Shown: piece after piece, positions 7,900 through 15,327 of the stretch
How the letters are laid out: each line of letters starts with the position of its first letter
Numbering within the stretch: the first letter of the stretch is position 1
Assembly (NCBI GenBank): GCA_910579755.1
Contig: CAJTVB010000026.1
Span: 16,739 to 49,091, forward strand
From: an uncultured Acetatifactor sp.
Lineage (GTDB): Bacteria > Bacillota > Clostridia > Lachnospirales > Lachnospiraceae
Length of the DNA stretch: 32,353 bases
Reading direction: 5' to 3'
Made by a program: the position numbers and the translations under genes
Notes under the pieces: model-generated
Seen by the model: only the letters and a program-made list of their open reading frames with translations
What the model was told of the DNA's origin: nothing
Databases searched by the model: none

Positions 7900-8862
7900 A
7901 TGATGAATACAATATTAGAGCAGATCGGCAGGATAGGAATCGTGCCGGTGGTGAAAATAGACAGGGCGGAGGATGCGGTTCCTCTGGCCAGGGCGCTCTG
8001 CGCAGGGGGACTTCCCTGTGCGGAGGTGACTTTTCGCACGGATGCGGCGGCGGAGGCCATCCGGCTTATGACCTCCGGATTTCCCAGGATGTGCGTGGGC
8101 GCGGGAACCGTGCTGAATACGGCACAGGTGGATGCGGCGGTGGAGGCCGGAGCTAAATTTATAGTGAGCCCCGGCTTTAATCCCAAAACGGTAAAGTATT
8201 GTATCGAAAAAAATATTCCTGTAACACCCGGCACTTCCAGCCCCTCCGACATTGAGCAGGCTATTGAGCTGGGGCTGGAGGTAGTGAAGTTTTTCCCGGC
8301 AGAGCAGTCCGGGGGACTGGCGAAGATCAAAGCCATGGCGGCTCCCTATGTGAATATGAGATTTATGCCTACAGGGGGAATCAACGCCAAAAATCTGACA
8401 TCCTATCTTGATTTTGACAAGATCCTTGCCTGCGGCGGTTCCTGGATGGTTCCCGGGGATCTGATCAATGAAGGCGCCTGGGACAAGATCGAACAGCTGA
8501 CAAGGGAGGCCGTTCAGACTATGCTGGGCTTCGAGCTGGCCCATGTGGGCATCAATGGAGCGGACGAAGCGGAAGCGCAGAAAACGGCGGAACGTTTTGC
8601 GTTTCTGTTTGGTATGCCGGCGAAAGCAGGGAGCGGATCTGTCTTTGCCGGGACGGCGGTGGAAGTGATGAAAGCGCCTTTCAAAGGAAAATGCGGTCAT
8701 ATTGCTATCAGGACAAACTATATCGAAAGGGCCGTAAACTATATGAGCACGGTTCTGGGGGTAGAGTTTGAGGAGCCAAAAAGAGACGAGAAGGGCAGAT
8801 ACAAGGCGATCTATCTGAAGGAGGAGGTGGGCGGCTTTGCCGTGCATCTGCTTCAACGCTGA
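7900..8862 (+). CDS. eda: KDPG aldolase with C-terminal VOC-like domain
   Basis: Residues about 1-205 are a complete class I 2-keto-3-deoxy-6-phosphogluconate / 2-keto-4-hydroxyglutarate aldolase. The Schiff-base lysine is Lys130 in EVVKFFPAE, Glu42 is in AEVTFRT, and the phosphate loop TGGINAKN is near 158-165. It splits KDPG to pyruvate and glyceraldehyde-3-phosphate, the last step of this operon's pathway. A further ~110 residues (about 212-320: LAHVGING, CGHIAIRT, GGFAVHLLQR) look like a vicinal-oxygen-chelate (glyoxalase-type) module, making the protein 320 residues rather than the usual ~210. The first of two tandem ATGs follows AGGAGG. Aldolase role is secure; the role of the added domain is unknown. 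Confidence 0.92.
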   Translation: MMNTILEQIGRIGIVPVVKIDRAEDAVPLARALCAGGLPCAEVTFRTDAAAEAIRLMTSGFPRMCVGAGTVLNTAQVDAAVEAGAKFIVSPGFNPKTVKYCIEKNIPVTPGTSSPSDIEQAIELGLEVVKFFPAEQSGGLAKIKAMAAPYVNMRFMPTGGINAKNLTSYLDFDKILACGGSWMVPGDLINEGAWDKIEQLTREAVQTMLGFELAHVGINGADEAEAQKTAERFAFLFGMPAKAGSGSVFAGTAVEVMKAPFKGKCGHIAIRTNYIERAVNYMSTVLGVEFEEPKRDEKGRYKAIYLKEEVGGFAVHLLQR

Positions 8863-8933
8863 TGTACTAAGAGTTAGGAAGAGTTGCTCCTTAGTATATC
8901 GTTATATTATAGAGATGAAAGGATCAGAGGAAT

Positions 8934-9965
8934 ATGGCAAAAGTGATTACGATGGGTGAGATCATGCTGAGATTGTCCACACCCAATTCTGAAAAATTTA
9001 TTCAGGCAGACGAGTTTGATATCAATTATGGCGGCGGAGAGGCAAATGTGGCGGTATCTCTGGCCAACTATGGCCATGATGCTCAGTTTGTGACGGCTGT
9101 TCCCGACAATGAGATCGGGGAGTGCGCTGTGGCGGCTCTTCGGAAGTATAACGTAGGCACATCCCATATTGCCAGATGCGGTGAGAGGCTGGGCATCTAT
9201 TTCCTGGAGAGCGGGTCTGCCATGAGACCTTCCAAGGTGGTGTACGACAGAGCTCATTCCTCTATCTCCACTGCAACGGCGGTGGATTTTGACTTTGACG
9301 AAATATTTAAGGGCGCCGACTGGTTCCACTTTACGGGTATAACCCCTGCGGTTTCCGATGCTGCGGCAGCTTTGACAGAGGAAGCCCTGAAGGCGGCCAA
9401 AAAGCATGGGGTAAAGGTTTCCGTTGATTTGAACTTCCGCAAGAAGCTGTGGTCTTCGGAAAAGGCCCAGAGGATTATGAAGAATCTGATGCAGTATGTA
9501 GATGTATGTATCGGCAATGAGGAGGATGCGGAGCTGGTGCTTGGGTATAAGCCCGGCAATACGAATGTGACCAGCGGCGATCTGGAGCTTGCAGGATACA
9601 AGTCCATTTTTGAACAGATGGTGGCGGATTATAATTTTGAATATTGTATCTCATCCCTTCGTGTAAGCCACTCGGCCTCCGATAACGGCTGGTCAGCATG
9701 TATTTATTCCAGGGATACAAAGGAATTCTACCATTCCAAGGAATACAGGATACACCCCATTGTGGACCGTGTAGGCGGAGGTGATTCTTTCGCAGGCGGC
9801 GTGATCTGTGGGATGCTGGACGGAAAAGACTTCAAGGCAGCATTGGAGTTTGGAGTGGCTGCGTCTGCCCTGAAACATACCATTCCCGGAGATTTTAATC
9901 TGGTTTCCCGGAAGGAAGTGGAGACTCTGGCAGGCGGAGATGCTTCTGGAAGAGTGCAGCGCTGA
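8934..9965 (+). CDS. kdgK: 2-keto-3-deoxygluconate kinase (PfkB family)
   Basis: A 343-residue ribokinase/PfkB sugar kinase. The N-terminal substrate block NYGGGEANVAVSLANYG is at about 31-47. The C-terminal ATP/anion-hole signature VDRVGGGDSFAGG places catalytic Asp284. It phosphorylates KDG at O6 to KDPG, which the neighbouring aldolase cleaves. The signature has GGGD instead of the commoner GAGD, which is tolerated in KDG kinases. A 71-nt gap after eda contains a partial inverted repeat (TACTAAG/CTTAGTA), so an extra start or processing point is possible. It is the last gene of the operon, followed by a strong terminator. Confidence 0.92.
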   Translation: MAKVITMGEIMLRLSTPNSEKFIQADEFDINYGGGEANVAVSLANYGHDAQFVTAVPDNEIGECAVAALRKYNVGTSHIARCGERLGIYFLESGSAMRPSKVVYDRAHSSISTATAVDFDFDEIFKGADWFHFTGITPAVSDAAAALTEEALKAAKKHGVKVSVDLNFRKKLWSSEKAQRIMKNLMQYVDVCIGNEEDAELVLGYKPGNTNVTSGDLELAGYKSIFEQMVADYNFEYCISSLRVSHSASDNGWSACIYSRDTKEFYHSKEYRIHPIVDRVGGGDSFAGGVICGMLDGKDFKAALEFGVAASALKHTIPGDFNLVSRKEVETLAGGDASGRVQR

Positions 9966-10020
9966 TAAGGAGCGCTTGTTGAGCTTGGACACAGTGTAAG
10001 ACTGTGGGCAGGACATATAA

Positions 10021-10056
10021 AAAACCCCTGGTACAATCAGCTGTATCAGGGGTTTT
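10021..10056. terminator. Bidirectional terminator between kdgK and lipoprotein gene
   Basis: AAAACCCCTG (10021-10030) pairs with CAGGGGTTTT (10047-10056). The inner TACA/TGTA arms extend the stem. A- and U-runs on the two sides let it end both convergent transcripts. A smaller hairpin, CACAGT-GTAAG-ACTGTG (9990-10006), lies just before it. Confidence 0.9.
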
Positions 10057-10058
10057 GA

Positions 10059-10724
10059 TTACTGCTCAGGTGTGAAATACACATTAAAGGTATCGCCCGT
10101 GCTTCCGTCTCCGAAAAACTCCAGATAGGAGATAAAGAAGTCCCGAATGTCCGCAGGAACCTCATAGATCAGAAGTCCTGAGGTTTCGGCATTCTGGGCC
10201 AGGGCGTATTCAGACGGCAGAATCTTTTCGTCAAGGACTAGGTGTGCATCCTCCATAGGGAAGGCGTAATCATCTTCTTCACCATTGCTCCACTGAAGAA
10301 GAAAGTCTGTGTCGGCCAGAGTCAGGTTTCCGCTGGTGGTGCTTTTAATACTCAGGTCCACCACCAGGAGCCTGAAGCCGTCCTCCGGAACATAGGAGGC
10401 GTATTCGTCACATATATAAGCGCTGTTGATAGAGAAAGTAAATAATCTTGTGTTCATAATGTCCTTCAGATTTCCATCTGCAACTCCCTGGCTGGGATAC
10501 ACGCCGGAATCCTGAGAGGAAGAAGCATCGCCGGCAGAAGAATCAGGGGGCTGAGAAGAATCATCTGCCGAAGAACCGGGATCTGAAGAAGGAGTTCCGC
10601 TGTCTCCAAATGCGTCGGAATCCGGAAGAGAAGAAGACCCGTCGCCTGAGGAACCAGACGGCCCGCATCCGATCAAAGCCGCCGCCAATACTGTTGTCAT
10701 TAGAATAACTGCAAATTTTTTCAT
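10059..10724 (-). CDS. Secreted lipoprotein, DUF4352-like
   Basis: A 221-residue predicted lipoprotein. The signal peptide MKKFAVILMTTVLAAALIG ends in the lipobox LIGC with lipidated Cys20. Residues about 21-82 are a low-complexity Ser/Asp/Gly/Pro linker, which would space the domain from the membrane. The C-terminal ~130 residues include FRLLVVDLSIKSTTSGNLTL and TDFLLQW, reminiscent of the immunoglobulin-like DUF4352 (telokin-like) extracellular domain. The ATG at 10724 is preferred because TGGAGGT lies 5 nt upstream and it gives a clean signal peptide; an upstream in-frame ATG at 10766 has neither. No enzymatic motif is visible and the function is unknown. Confidence 0.8.
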   Translation of the reverse strand: MKKFAVILMTTVLAAALIGCGPSGSSGDGSSSLPDSDAFGDSGTPSSDPGSSADDSSQPPDSSAGDASSSQDSGVYPSQGVADGNLKDIMNTRLFTFSINSAYICDEYASYVPEDGFRLLVVDLSIKSTTSGNLTLADTDFLLQWSNGEEDDYAFPMEDAHLVLDEKILPSEYALAQNAETSGLLIYEVPADIRDFFISYLEFFGDGSTGDTFNVYFTPEQ

Positions 10725-10791
10725 TTTTACCTCCATAATTCCTTTATGATATATGTCCTGATCCAAGCCGGTTATAGCCGGACGGACATTT

Positions 10792-10822
10792 TACTGTAAG
10801 CTCCCAAGCATTTTACAGTATA
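10792..10822 (-). promoter_or_regulatory. Possible lipoprotein promoter overlapped by inverted repeat
   Basis: On the minus strand TATACT (10822-10817) is a candidate -10. It overlaps one arm of the perfect 8-bp inverted repeat TACTGTAA (10792-10799) / TTACAGTA (10813-10820). No convincing -35 is present, which would fit an activator-dependent or weak promoter. Operator function is inferred. Confidence 0.4.
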
Positions 10823-10933
10823 ATTCAATGCAATGTTACCACATTGTCCATGAAATAATAATATTTATAGTTACTAAAAATCCATGTAAAAAACAAGAAA
10901 AAACCGGGATTTCTGCAAAAAGTGAAAATATAA

Positions 10934-10962
10934 TTGACTTTCGGAGAGAAAAGTGATATTAT
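10934..10962 (+). promoter_or_regulatory. tRNA-Leu promoter
   Basis: TTGACT (10934-10939), a 17-bp spacer and TATTAT (10957-10962), ending 20 bp before the tRNA 5' end. The strength and spacing are typical of a stable-RNA promoter. Confidence 0.8.
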
Positions 10963-10982
10963 TCTTCTTGTGCGATACGCAT

Positions 10983-11066
10983 GCGGAAGTGTCGGAACTG
11001 GCAGACGAGCAAGACTAAGGATCTTGTGGCAGCAATGCCGTGTGGGTTCAAGTCCCATCTTCCGCA
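10983..11066 (+). tRNA. tRNA-Leu (anticodon AAG)
   Basis: An 84-nt class II tRNA. The acceptor stem GCGGAAG (10983-10989) pairs with CTTCCGC (11059-11065), with discriminator A11066. The anticodon stem CAAGA/TCTTG encloses loop CTAAGGA, so the anticodon is AAG (11017-11019), reading CUU/CUC Leu codons after A34 modification. A long variable arm (TGGCAGCAATGCCG region) is expected for Leu. The T-arm has GGGTTCAAGTCCC. CCA is not encoded. It has its own promoter and terminator, so it is a single-gene transcript. Confidence 0.96.
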
Positions 11067-11074
11067 GCTGACAG

Positions 11075-11116
11075 CGCGAAATCGATCCATAGTGGTTCAG
11101 GTTTCGCGTTTTTTTT
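11075..11116 (+). terminator. tRNA-Leu terminator
   Basis: CGCGAAA (11075-11081) pairs with TTTCGCG (11102-11108), followed by eight T residues (11109-11116). This is a strong intrinsic terminator right after the tRNA. Confidence 0.9.
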
Positions 11117-11155
11117 ATGTGCTTATGGCAGATTGACATATATTCCTAACCGGAA

Positions 11156-11184
11156 TTGACAGTGAATAATGATTCATATATAAT
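11156..11184 (+). promoter_or_regulatory. Perfect consensus promoter of the SIR2 gene
   Basis: TTGACA (11156-11161), a 17-bp spacer and TATAAT (11179-11184). Such a full-consensus promoter implies strong basal transcription, or a repressor that keeps it in check. The ~80-nt leader that follows is rich in inverted repeats. Confidence 0.85.
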
Positions 11185-11235
11185 AACGATTTGGGATTAG
11201 TCGTTATTGGCATATGCCGTAAAAAGCATTCCCAA
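11182..11235 (+). promoter_or_regulatory. Inverted-repeat cluster in the SIR2 leader
   Basis: AATAACGA (11182-11189) and TCGTTATT (11201-11208) are a perfect 8-bp inverted repeat that overlaps the end of the -10 box and the expected start site. GGCATATGCC (11209-11218) is a 10-bp palindrome. TTGGGA (11191-11196) can pair with TCCCAA (11230-11235). They could be an operator or alternative mRNA structures upstream of the ribosome binding site. Confidence 0.5.
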
Positions 11236-11273
11236 TAGCGTGCAACTGCATAAGGAGAAGGGCGGAGAGACAA

Positions 11274-13880
11274 ATGAACAGGGAAATAGCAGATAAGAAA
11301 GCGATGGATATAGGAATGGAAAATCAGGAGGCGGCGAACAAGGTTAGACAGATCCTGGAATCGGCGCCGCCCATGCTTTTTCTTGGGGCAGGCTTTTCTG
11401 TGGGATCAACCAATGAATTTGGTGAAATTCCTCTGGGAGACGGATTGAAAAAGGAGATTGTTGCAAAGTTTATCCAAGGGCAGGTGGGAGAAGAGGAGCA
11501 ACAGGAAATTGAACAGTATGAGCTGCAGGATGTGTGTGAATATGTGGATGATTCGCTTGGGAAAAAAGAGGAGCTCCGAGACTTTTTGATAGAAAGGCTG
11601 GGAAAGGTGGAGCCGGCCAAGTTCCATTACAGCTTATCTGAATATCCCTGGAAGAAGATTTATACCGTAAATATTGATGATTTAGTGGAACACATATATC
11701 GTAAAAGTCAGCAGACTTTATTGATACAGAATAAGCCCTATCAGAAAAAGGGTTCCGGCGAGGAGCTGGAATACATTAAGCTGCATGGATGCGTTAACGG
11801 AGATAGCAAAGACTTGGTATTCAGCCGCAGAGAGTATCGTGATCTTGTCAGCGGAAGAATGAATTTCAAGCTGAATGAGGTGGGACGCGATATCCGTCAG
11901 GAAAATTTTGTGTTCATTGGCGCCAGCCTGGATGAGGCCGATATCGATCACTATATCACAATGTATGAACAGGCAAATTATTTTAAGCGGGGAACAAAGA
12001 TTTTTGTAGATCCGTACCCCAGCATTAAGTTCCAGAATCGGGTGAAGGCGTTTTCCGGTATTCTGCTGAAGTGGACGGCAGAACAGTTTATGGAGTTTCT
12101 GGAAACCATCCAGTATAATCCCGAAGAGCTGGAAAAAAGAGTAGGACGGTTGAATTATTCCGGAATTTATCTATATAAAGATATTATAAGCTGTCTTCCT
12201 GCAAAAGAAGCATATGAGAGTAAGCTGTATCAGGGATATAATTGCAATTGGCAGGATGTGAGGGAAAGCTGGCTTTTTGAGAGTCCTGCCTTCCAGTCCT
12301 TGAAGAAAAGGGTTCAGCAGGTGGACTATCAGAATACGGATACATATTGTATTGCTCTGTACGGGAAGGGCTTGTCGGGAAAGGGGTGCCTGCTGAAGCA
12401 GGCAGGGGCCTGGCTGGACGCAGAGGGCTATACCGTCATGGAATTTACCGGAAAGAGCCTTGACATTGACAAAATGTTTGAGTTTATGCAGCTGGATCAG
12501 GGAAAGCGATATGCGCTGCTGATGGAGGACGCTGCTTTTAACTATGTGCTGATTGAGGAAATGTATGAAAAAAATGATACAGGCAAGAAGCTTCTGATTC
12601 TTGCCACCTCCCGAAATTACCATCACTTTAAGAAACGATATTATCTGGAGGGAAATCCTTACGAGGATTTTGAGGTAGAAGACCGGCTGGACGACTCTTA
12701 TGCGAAGGCCATCTATGAGAAATTAACGGAGAAAGGCTATCTGGGCGAATTGCCCCGGCAGGAAAAGGAGGGCTGTGCCAAGATCAAAAGTCATAAGATA
12801 TTGTCCAATTTTTTTGTGGCGATCACCTATGGCCGGCAATTCCAGAACAGAGTGCAGGAATCCATCAATATTTTATTGAAGGATTACAATGAGCAAAGTA
12901 TGCGGCTGTTTAAGGAGCTGACGCTGTTTGAACAAATTGATCTGCCCTATTATCCTAAGGAAATGCTTACGGACAGATATTCTCTGGATTTTTATTGCCT
13001 TAGCTCTACAGGAACAGAGAATGAATCAGAGAGCGAAGCGGCTATCGTGGATTTTGTGCGGTTAAGCGCGGAAGGGGTTACGCTTAAGAATAAGATTCTT
13101 CTGGAGCAGGTGGGGAAGCATACTACACTTGAGGAGAAAAAAGAAATTGCTCTGGGTGTTCTGAAATATATCGCTCCGTATTTTTCTGAGGGAGATATCA
13201 ATTACTGGAGAGTCATTTTTGAAAGCTTTCTGAAGGAGGATATGCTTGAAAAGCGGCTGCATTTCAAACTGGCAGACATTCTGGATCTGTATTACCGCCT
13301 GAAGGAGGAATATCGGAATATCAGCTATTACTGGCTGCAGATGGGAATTGTGGAGCAGAGGAAACGGGAGTATGTAAAAGCGTTGAACCATTTGCAGATG
13401 GCCAGGAAAATACGTCCCAACGCATATCAGATCCAGCATGCCATTGCCCGGAACTATTTAAAGCAGGCCAATGACACGAAAGATCAGGCTGAGGCGGCGA
13501 CCTTGTTCCATACCGGTGAGGTCAGAATGTTCGAGCTGATTAACAGCCATGAATATCACAAGGATAAGGCCAAGAGCTATTCCATACATTGTTATGTCCT
13601 GGAGAAAATCCGCTATCTGGAAAAGCATGGAGGGAAGCTCAGCAATGATGATATTCGGAAGATGAAGAGACTTATTGATCCGATTCTGGACATTCAGGAC
13701 GTCTATATTGACGGGCTTTTAAAGGAGTTTATTAAGATGTTGATAAAAAGAAACCGGCTGGGTGCCATTACCTTTAAGCCCGGAGATAAATACTGGATTG
13801 CGTGGAGCGACCTGAATCATCCGGAGAAGAAGCCTGCTGGCACGGAGGAGATGGAGGATGTTCTGGTAGAGAGTTATTGA
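11274..13880 (+). CDS. SIR2 / P-loop / TPR-like protein, candidate anti-phage NADase
   Basis: An 868-residue multidomain protein. Residues about 30-280 form a SIR2-like NAD-binding domain: LFLGAGFS (35-42), YTVNIDDL (130-137, catalytic-type Asn133), KLHGCVNGD (169-177, His171) and FIGASLDEADI (214-224). Residues about 355-470 resemble a P-loop NTPase, with a degenerate Walker A GKGLSGKG (364-371, Gly in place of Ser/Thr), a Walker B-like ALLMEDA (414-420) and LILATSR (441-447). The C-terminal ~400 residues are helical, with a TPR-like pair near 683-735. SIR2 effector plus NTPase plus repeat sensor is the layout of SIR2-STAND antiviral proteins (Avs5-type and relatives), which deplete NAD+ on phage sensing. 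Its role here is inferred. GGAGA-type sites precede the ATG. It is monocistronic, next to tRNA-Leu. Confidence 0.8.
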   Translation: MNREIADKKAMDIGMENQEAANKVRQILESAPPMLFLGAGFSVGSTNEFGEIPLGDGLKKEIVAKFIQGQVGEEEQQEIEQYELQDVCEYVDDSLGKKEELRDFLIERLGKVEPAKFHYSLSEYPWKKIYTVNIDDLVEHIYRKSQQTLLIQNKPYQKKGSGEELEYIKLHGCVNGDSKDLVFSRREYRDLVSGRMNFKLNEVGRDIRQENFVFIGASLDEADIDHYITMYEQANYFKRGTKIFVDPYPSIKFQNRVKAFSGILLKWTAEQFMEFLETIQYNPEELEKRVGRLNYSGIYLYKDIISCLPAKEAYESKLYQGYNCNWQDVRESWLFESPAFQSLKKRVQQVDYQNTDTYCIALYGKGLSGKGCLLKQAGAWLDAEGYTVMEFTGKSLDIDKMFEFMQLDQGKRYALLMEDAAFNYVLIEEMYEKNDTGKKLLILATSRNYHHFKKRYYLEGNPYEDFEVEDRLDDSYAKAIYEKLTEKGYLGELPRQEKEGCAKIKSHKILSNFFVAITYGRQFQNRVQESINILLKDYNEQSMRLFKELTLFEQIDLPYYPKEMLTDRYSLDFYCLSSTGTENESESEAAIVDFVRLSAEGVTLKNKILLEQVGKHTTLEEKKEIALGVLKYIAPYFSEGDINYWRVIFESFLKEDMLEKRLHFKLADILDLYYRLKEEYRNISYYWLQMGIVEQRKREYVKALNHLQMARKIRPNAYQIQHAIARNYLKQANDTKDQAEAATLFHTGEVRMFELINSHEYHKDKAKSYSIHCYVLEKIRYLEKHGGKLSNDDIRKMKRLIDPILDIQDVYIDGLLKEFIKMLIKRNRLGAITFKPGDKYWIAWSDLNHPEKKPAGTEEMEDVLVESY

Positions 13881-13904
13881 TTCCGGTACAGTTGACAAAT
13901 GGTG

Positions 13905-14030
13905 CGGTGTGAACAGCAGCTTGATTGTATTCACGGCTTCGCCGCAAATAGTAACATGCTGCGCACGAAAACGCTTCGCAGAACCGCCCCCTGAACAGTA
14001 ACACTTGATTCCTGTGAGCAGGAAAGAAAG
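13905..14030. repeat. Intergenic inverted- and direct-repeat patch (REP-like?)
   Basis: Contains CGGC-TTC-GCCG (13934-13944), CTGCG/CGCAG arms (13959-13963, 13977-13981), two AGTAACA words, and two copies of GAACAG followed a few bases later by CTTGATT (near 13911 and 13994). It has no reading frame that looks coding. The mix resembles a dispersed intergenic repeat, but only one copy is visible here. It may also serve as the end of the SIR2 transcript; no clear U-tract terminator was seen. Confidence 0.35.
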
Positions 14031-14054
14031 CAGGAAAGAAATATCTGGAAATGG

Positions 14055-14083
14055 TTGACAGGCAGTGCGGATGTATGTATAAT
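14055..14083 (+). promoter_or_regulatory. Promoter of the NlpC/P60 gene
   Basis: TTGACA (14055-14060), a 17-bp spacer and TATAAT (14078-14083): a full-consensus sigma-A promoter about 70 bp before the start codon. Confidence 0.85.
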
Positions 14084-14151
14084 TCATAATATGTAACAAA
14101 TTCGTAATAATTATGTAATCACATAGACATTTTTAGGGGAGGTACGGACCG

Positions 14152-15183
14152 ATGAATTATACGAACATCCAAAAAAAATATGCGCTTGCATCTGCCGGAC
14201 TTTTGCTTTGGCTTGCGCTGGAACCAATGCCGGTTCAGGCATCGGAAATGATTTCCACCGCAGGAATTGCCTCTATATTGGATACCAACTTAACTACAGA
14301 AGAATATATTGAGATTGCCCAACAGGCTCAGGGCGCCTGCTGGGGATATACCAACATTGGTATCGCCAATGTGGACAGCGGTAACCTGAATGTCCGGGCA
14401 ATTCCTTCCACCGAAGGAAAGCTGGTGGGCAAGATGCCGAAGAACTCAGCCTGCGAGGTGCTGGATACAGCTGACGGCTGGGCGCATATTCAGTCGGGCG
14501 AGGTGGAAGGCTATGTGAGTATGGAATATCTGCTTACAGGACCGGATGCCAGACTGAAGGCATATGATCTTGTCAACACGGTGGTCAGAGTCAATACAGA
14601 CGGCTTGAACGTGCGAGAGGAGCCGAACACGGACAGCGCCGTCCTGACACAGGTTCTTCAGGGAGAGGAGCTTGAATATGTGGAGACTCTGGACGGATGG
14701 ATTAAGGTATCTATCGACGAGGAGGAAGCTTATGTATCTGCCGAATATGTGACGGTGGAGGATACCTTGAGTACGGCGATTACCATGACAGAGCTTTTGT
14801 ACGGCGTGGGAGTGTCCGATGTCCGGGTTGAACTGGTGGAATATGCCAAGCAGTTTATCGGAAATCCGTATGTATGGGGTGGGACAAGCCTGACCAAGGG
14901 AGCTGACTGCTCCGGCTTTGTACTCAGTGTGTTTAAGAAATTCGGAGTAAAGCTGAGCCACAGCGCCAGCGCCCAGTCCAAGGAGGGAACGGTGATCAGC
15001 GTTTCAGAGCTTCAGCCGGGAGACCTGATTTTTTACGGAAACAGCAGAGGTTCCATCAATCATGTGGCGATCTATACCGGGAACAATCAGGTGGTGCATG
15101 CAAGCACACCGAAAAGCGGTATTAAGATCAGCAAATACAATTATCGGACTCCTGTGAAGTATGTGAGAATATTGAGAGACTGA
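14152..15183 (+). CDS. Secreted SH3-SH3-NlpC/P60 peptidoglycan hydrolase
   Basis: A 343-residue exported cell-wall endopeptidase. Residues 1-30 are a signal peptide ending VQA before Ser31. Two bacterial SH3 domains follow: about 72-128 (NLNVRAIPS ... GYVSMEYL) and about 145-202 (GLNVREEPN ... AYVSAEYV), which normally bind peptidoglycan. The NlpC/P60 domain spans about 224-343, with catalytic Cys253 in ADCSGF, His304 in INHVAIY and His316 in VVHAST. The family cuts D-Glu-diamino-acid bonds in stem peptides during wall turnover and cell separation. AGGGGAGG precedes the ATG. It has its own strong promoter and is monocistronic. Confidence 0.95.
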   Translation: MNYTNIQKKYALASAGLLLWLALEPMPVQASEMISTAGIASILDTNLTTEEYIEIAQQAQGACWGYTNIGIANVDSGNLNVRAIPSTEGKLVGKMPKNSACEVLDTADGWAHIQSGEVEGYVSMEYLLTGPDARLKAYDLVNTVVRVNTDGLNVREEPNTDSAVLTQVLQGEELEYVETLDGWIKVSIDEEEAYVSAEYVTVEDTLSTAITMTELLYGVGVSDVRVELVEYAKQFIGNPYVWGGTSLTKGADCSGFVLSVFKKFGVKLSHSASAQSKEGTVISVSELQPGDLIFYGNSRGSINHVAIYTGNNQVVHASTPKSGIKISKYNYRTPVKYVRILRD

Positions 15184-15187
15184 GAAA

Positions 15188-15284
15188 GTATTAAAATTAT
15201 GAAAGCATGGAATTAAGAAGGCATTGAAATAAGGAAGCATTGAAATAAGGAAGCATGGAAATAAAGAAGTATTGAAACAAGGAA
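15188..15284 (+). repeat. 16-bp tandem repeat array
   Basis: Five 16-bp units run without gaps from 15205 to 15284, consensus GCATTGAAATAAGGAA. Units two and three are identical and the others differ at 2-3 positions. A degenerate sixth unit occupies 15188-15204. The array lies in the 3' untranslated region of the NlpC/P60 gene, between its stop codon and terminator. It is not a multiple of three and is not coding. Confidence 0.9.
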
Positions 15285-15287
15285 ACA

Positions 15288-15317
15288 AAAAAGCATCGGC
15301 GCAAACCGATGCTTTTT
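15288..15317. terminator. Bidirectional terminator
   Basis: AAAAAGCATCGG (15288-15299), a 6-nt loop, then CCGATGCTTTTT (15306-15317). It is a perfect 12-bp stem with A- and T-runs on either side, serving both the NlpC/P60 gene and the convergent membrane-protein gene. Confidence 0.92.
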
Positions 15318-15327
15318 CAGTTTCAGC

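Noticed and set aside
5306..10824. Identical 12-mer TTACAGTATAAT before the AraC gene and the lipoprotein gene, as a shared operator
   Set aside because: Both include the minus-strand -10 TATACT, and 12-bp matches are expected by chance in a window this long.
10825..11139. 104-residue minus-strand frame
   Set aside because: It runs antisense through tRNA-Leu, its terminator and promoter.
13719..14099. Minus-strand frames across the SIR2-NlpC spacer
   Set aside because: No ribosome site, biased composition, and overlap with the SIR2 3' end and the NlpC promoter.
10983..14151. Integrated element bounded by attachment sites at tRNA-Leu
   Set aside because: No second copy of the tRNA 3' end, no integrase and no transposase were found; tRNA proximity is noted only as context.
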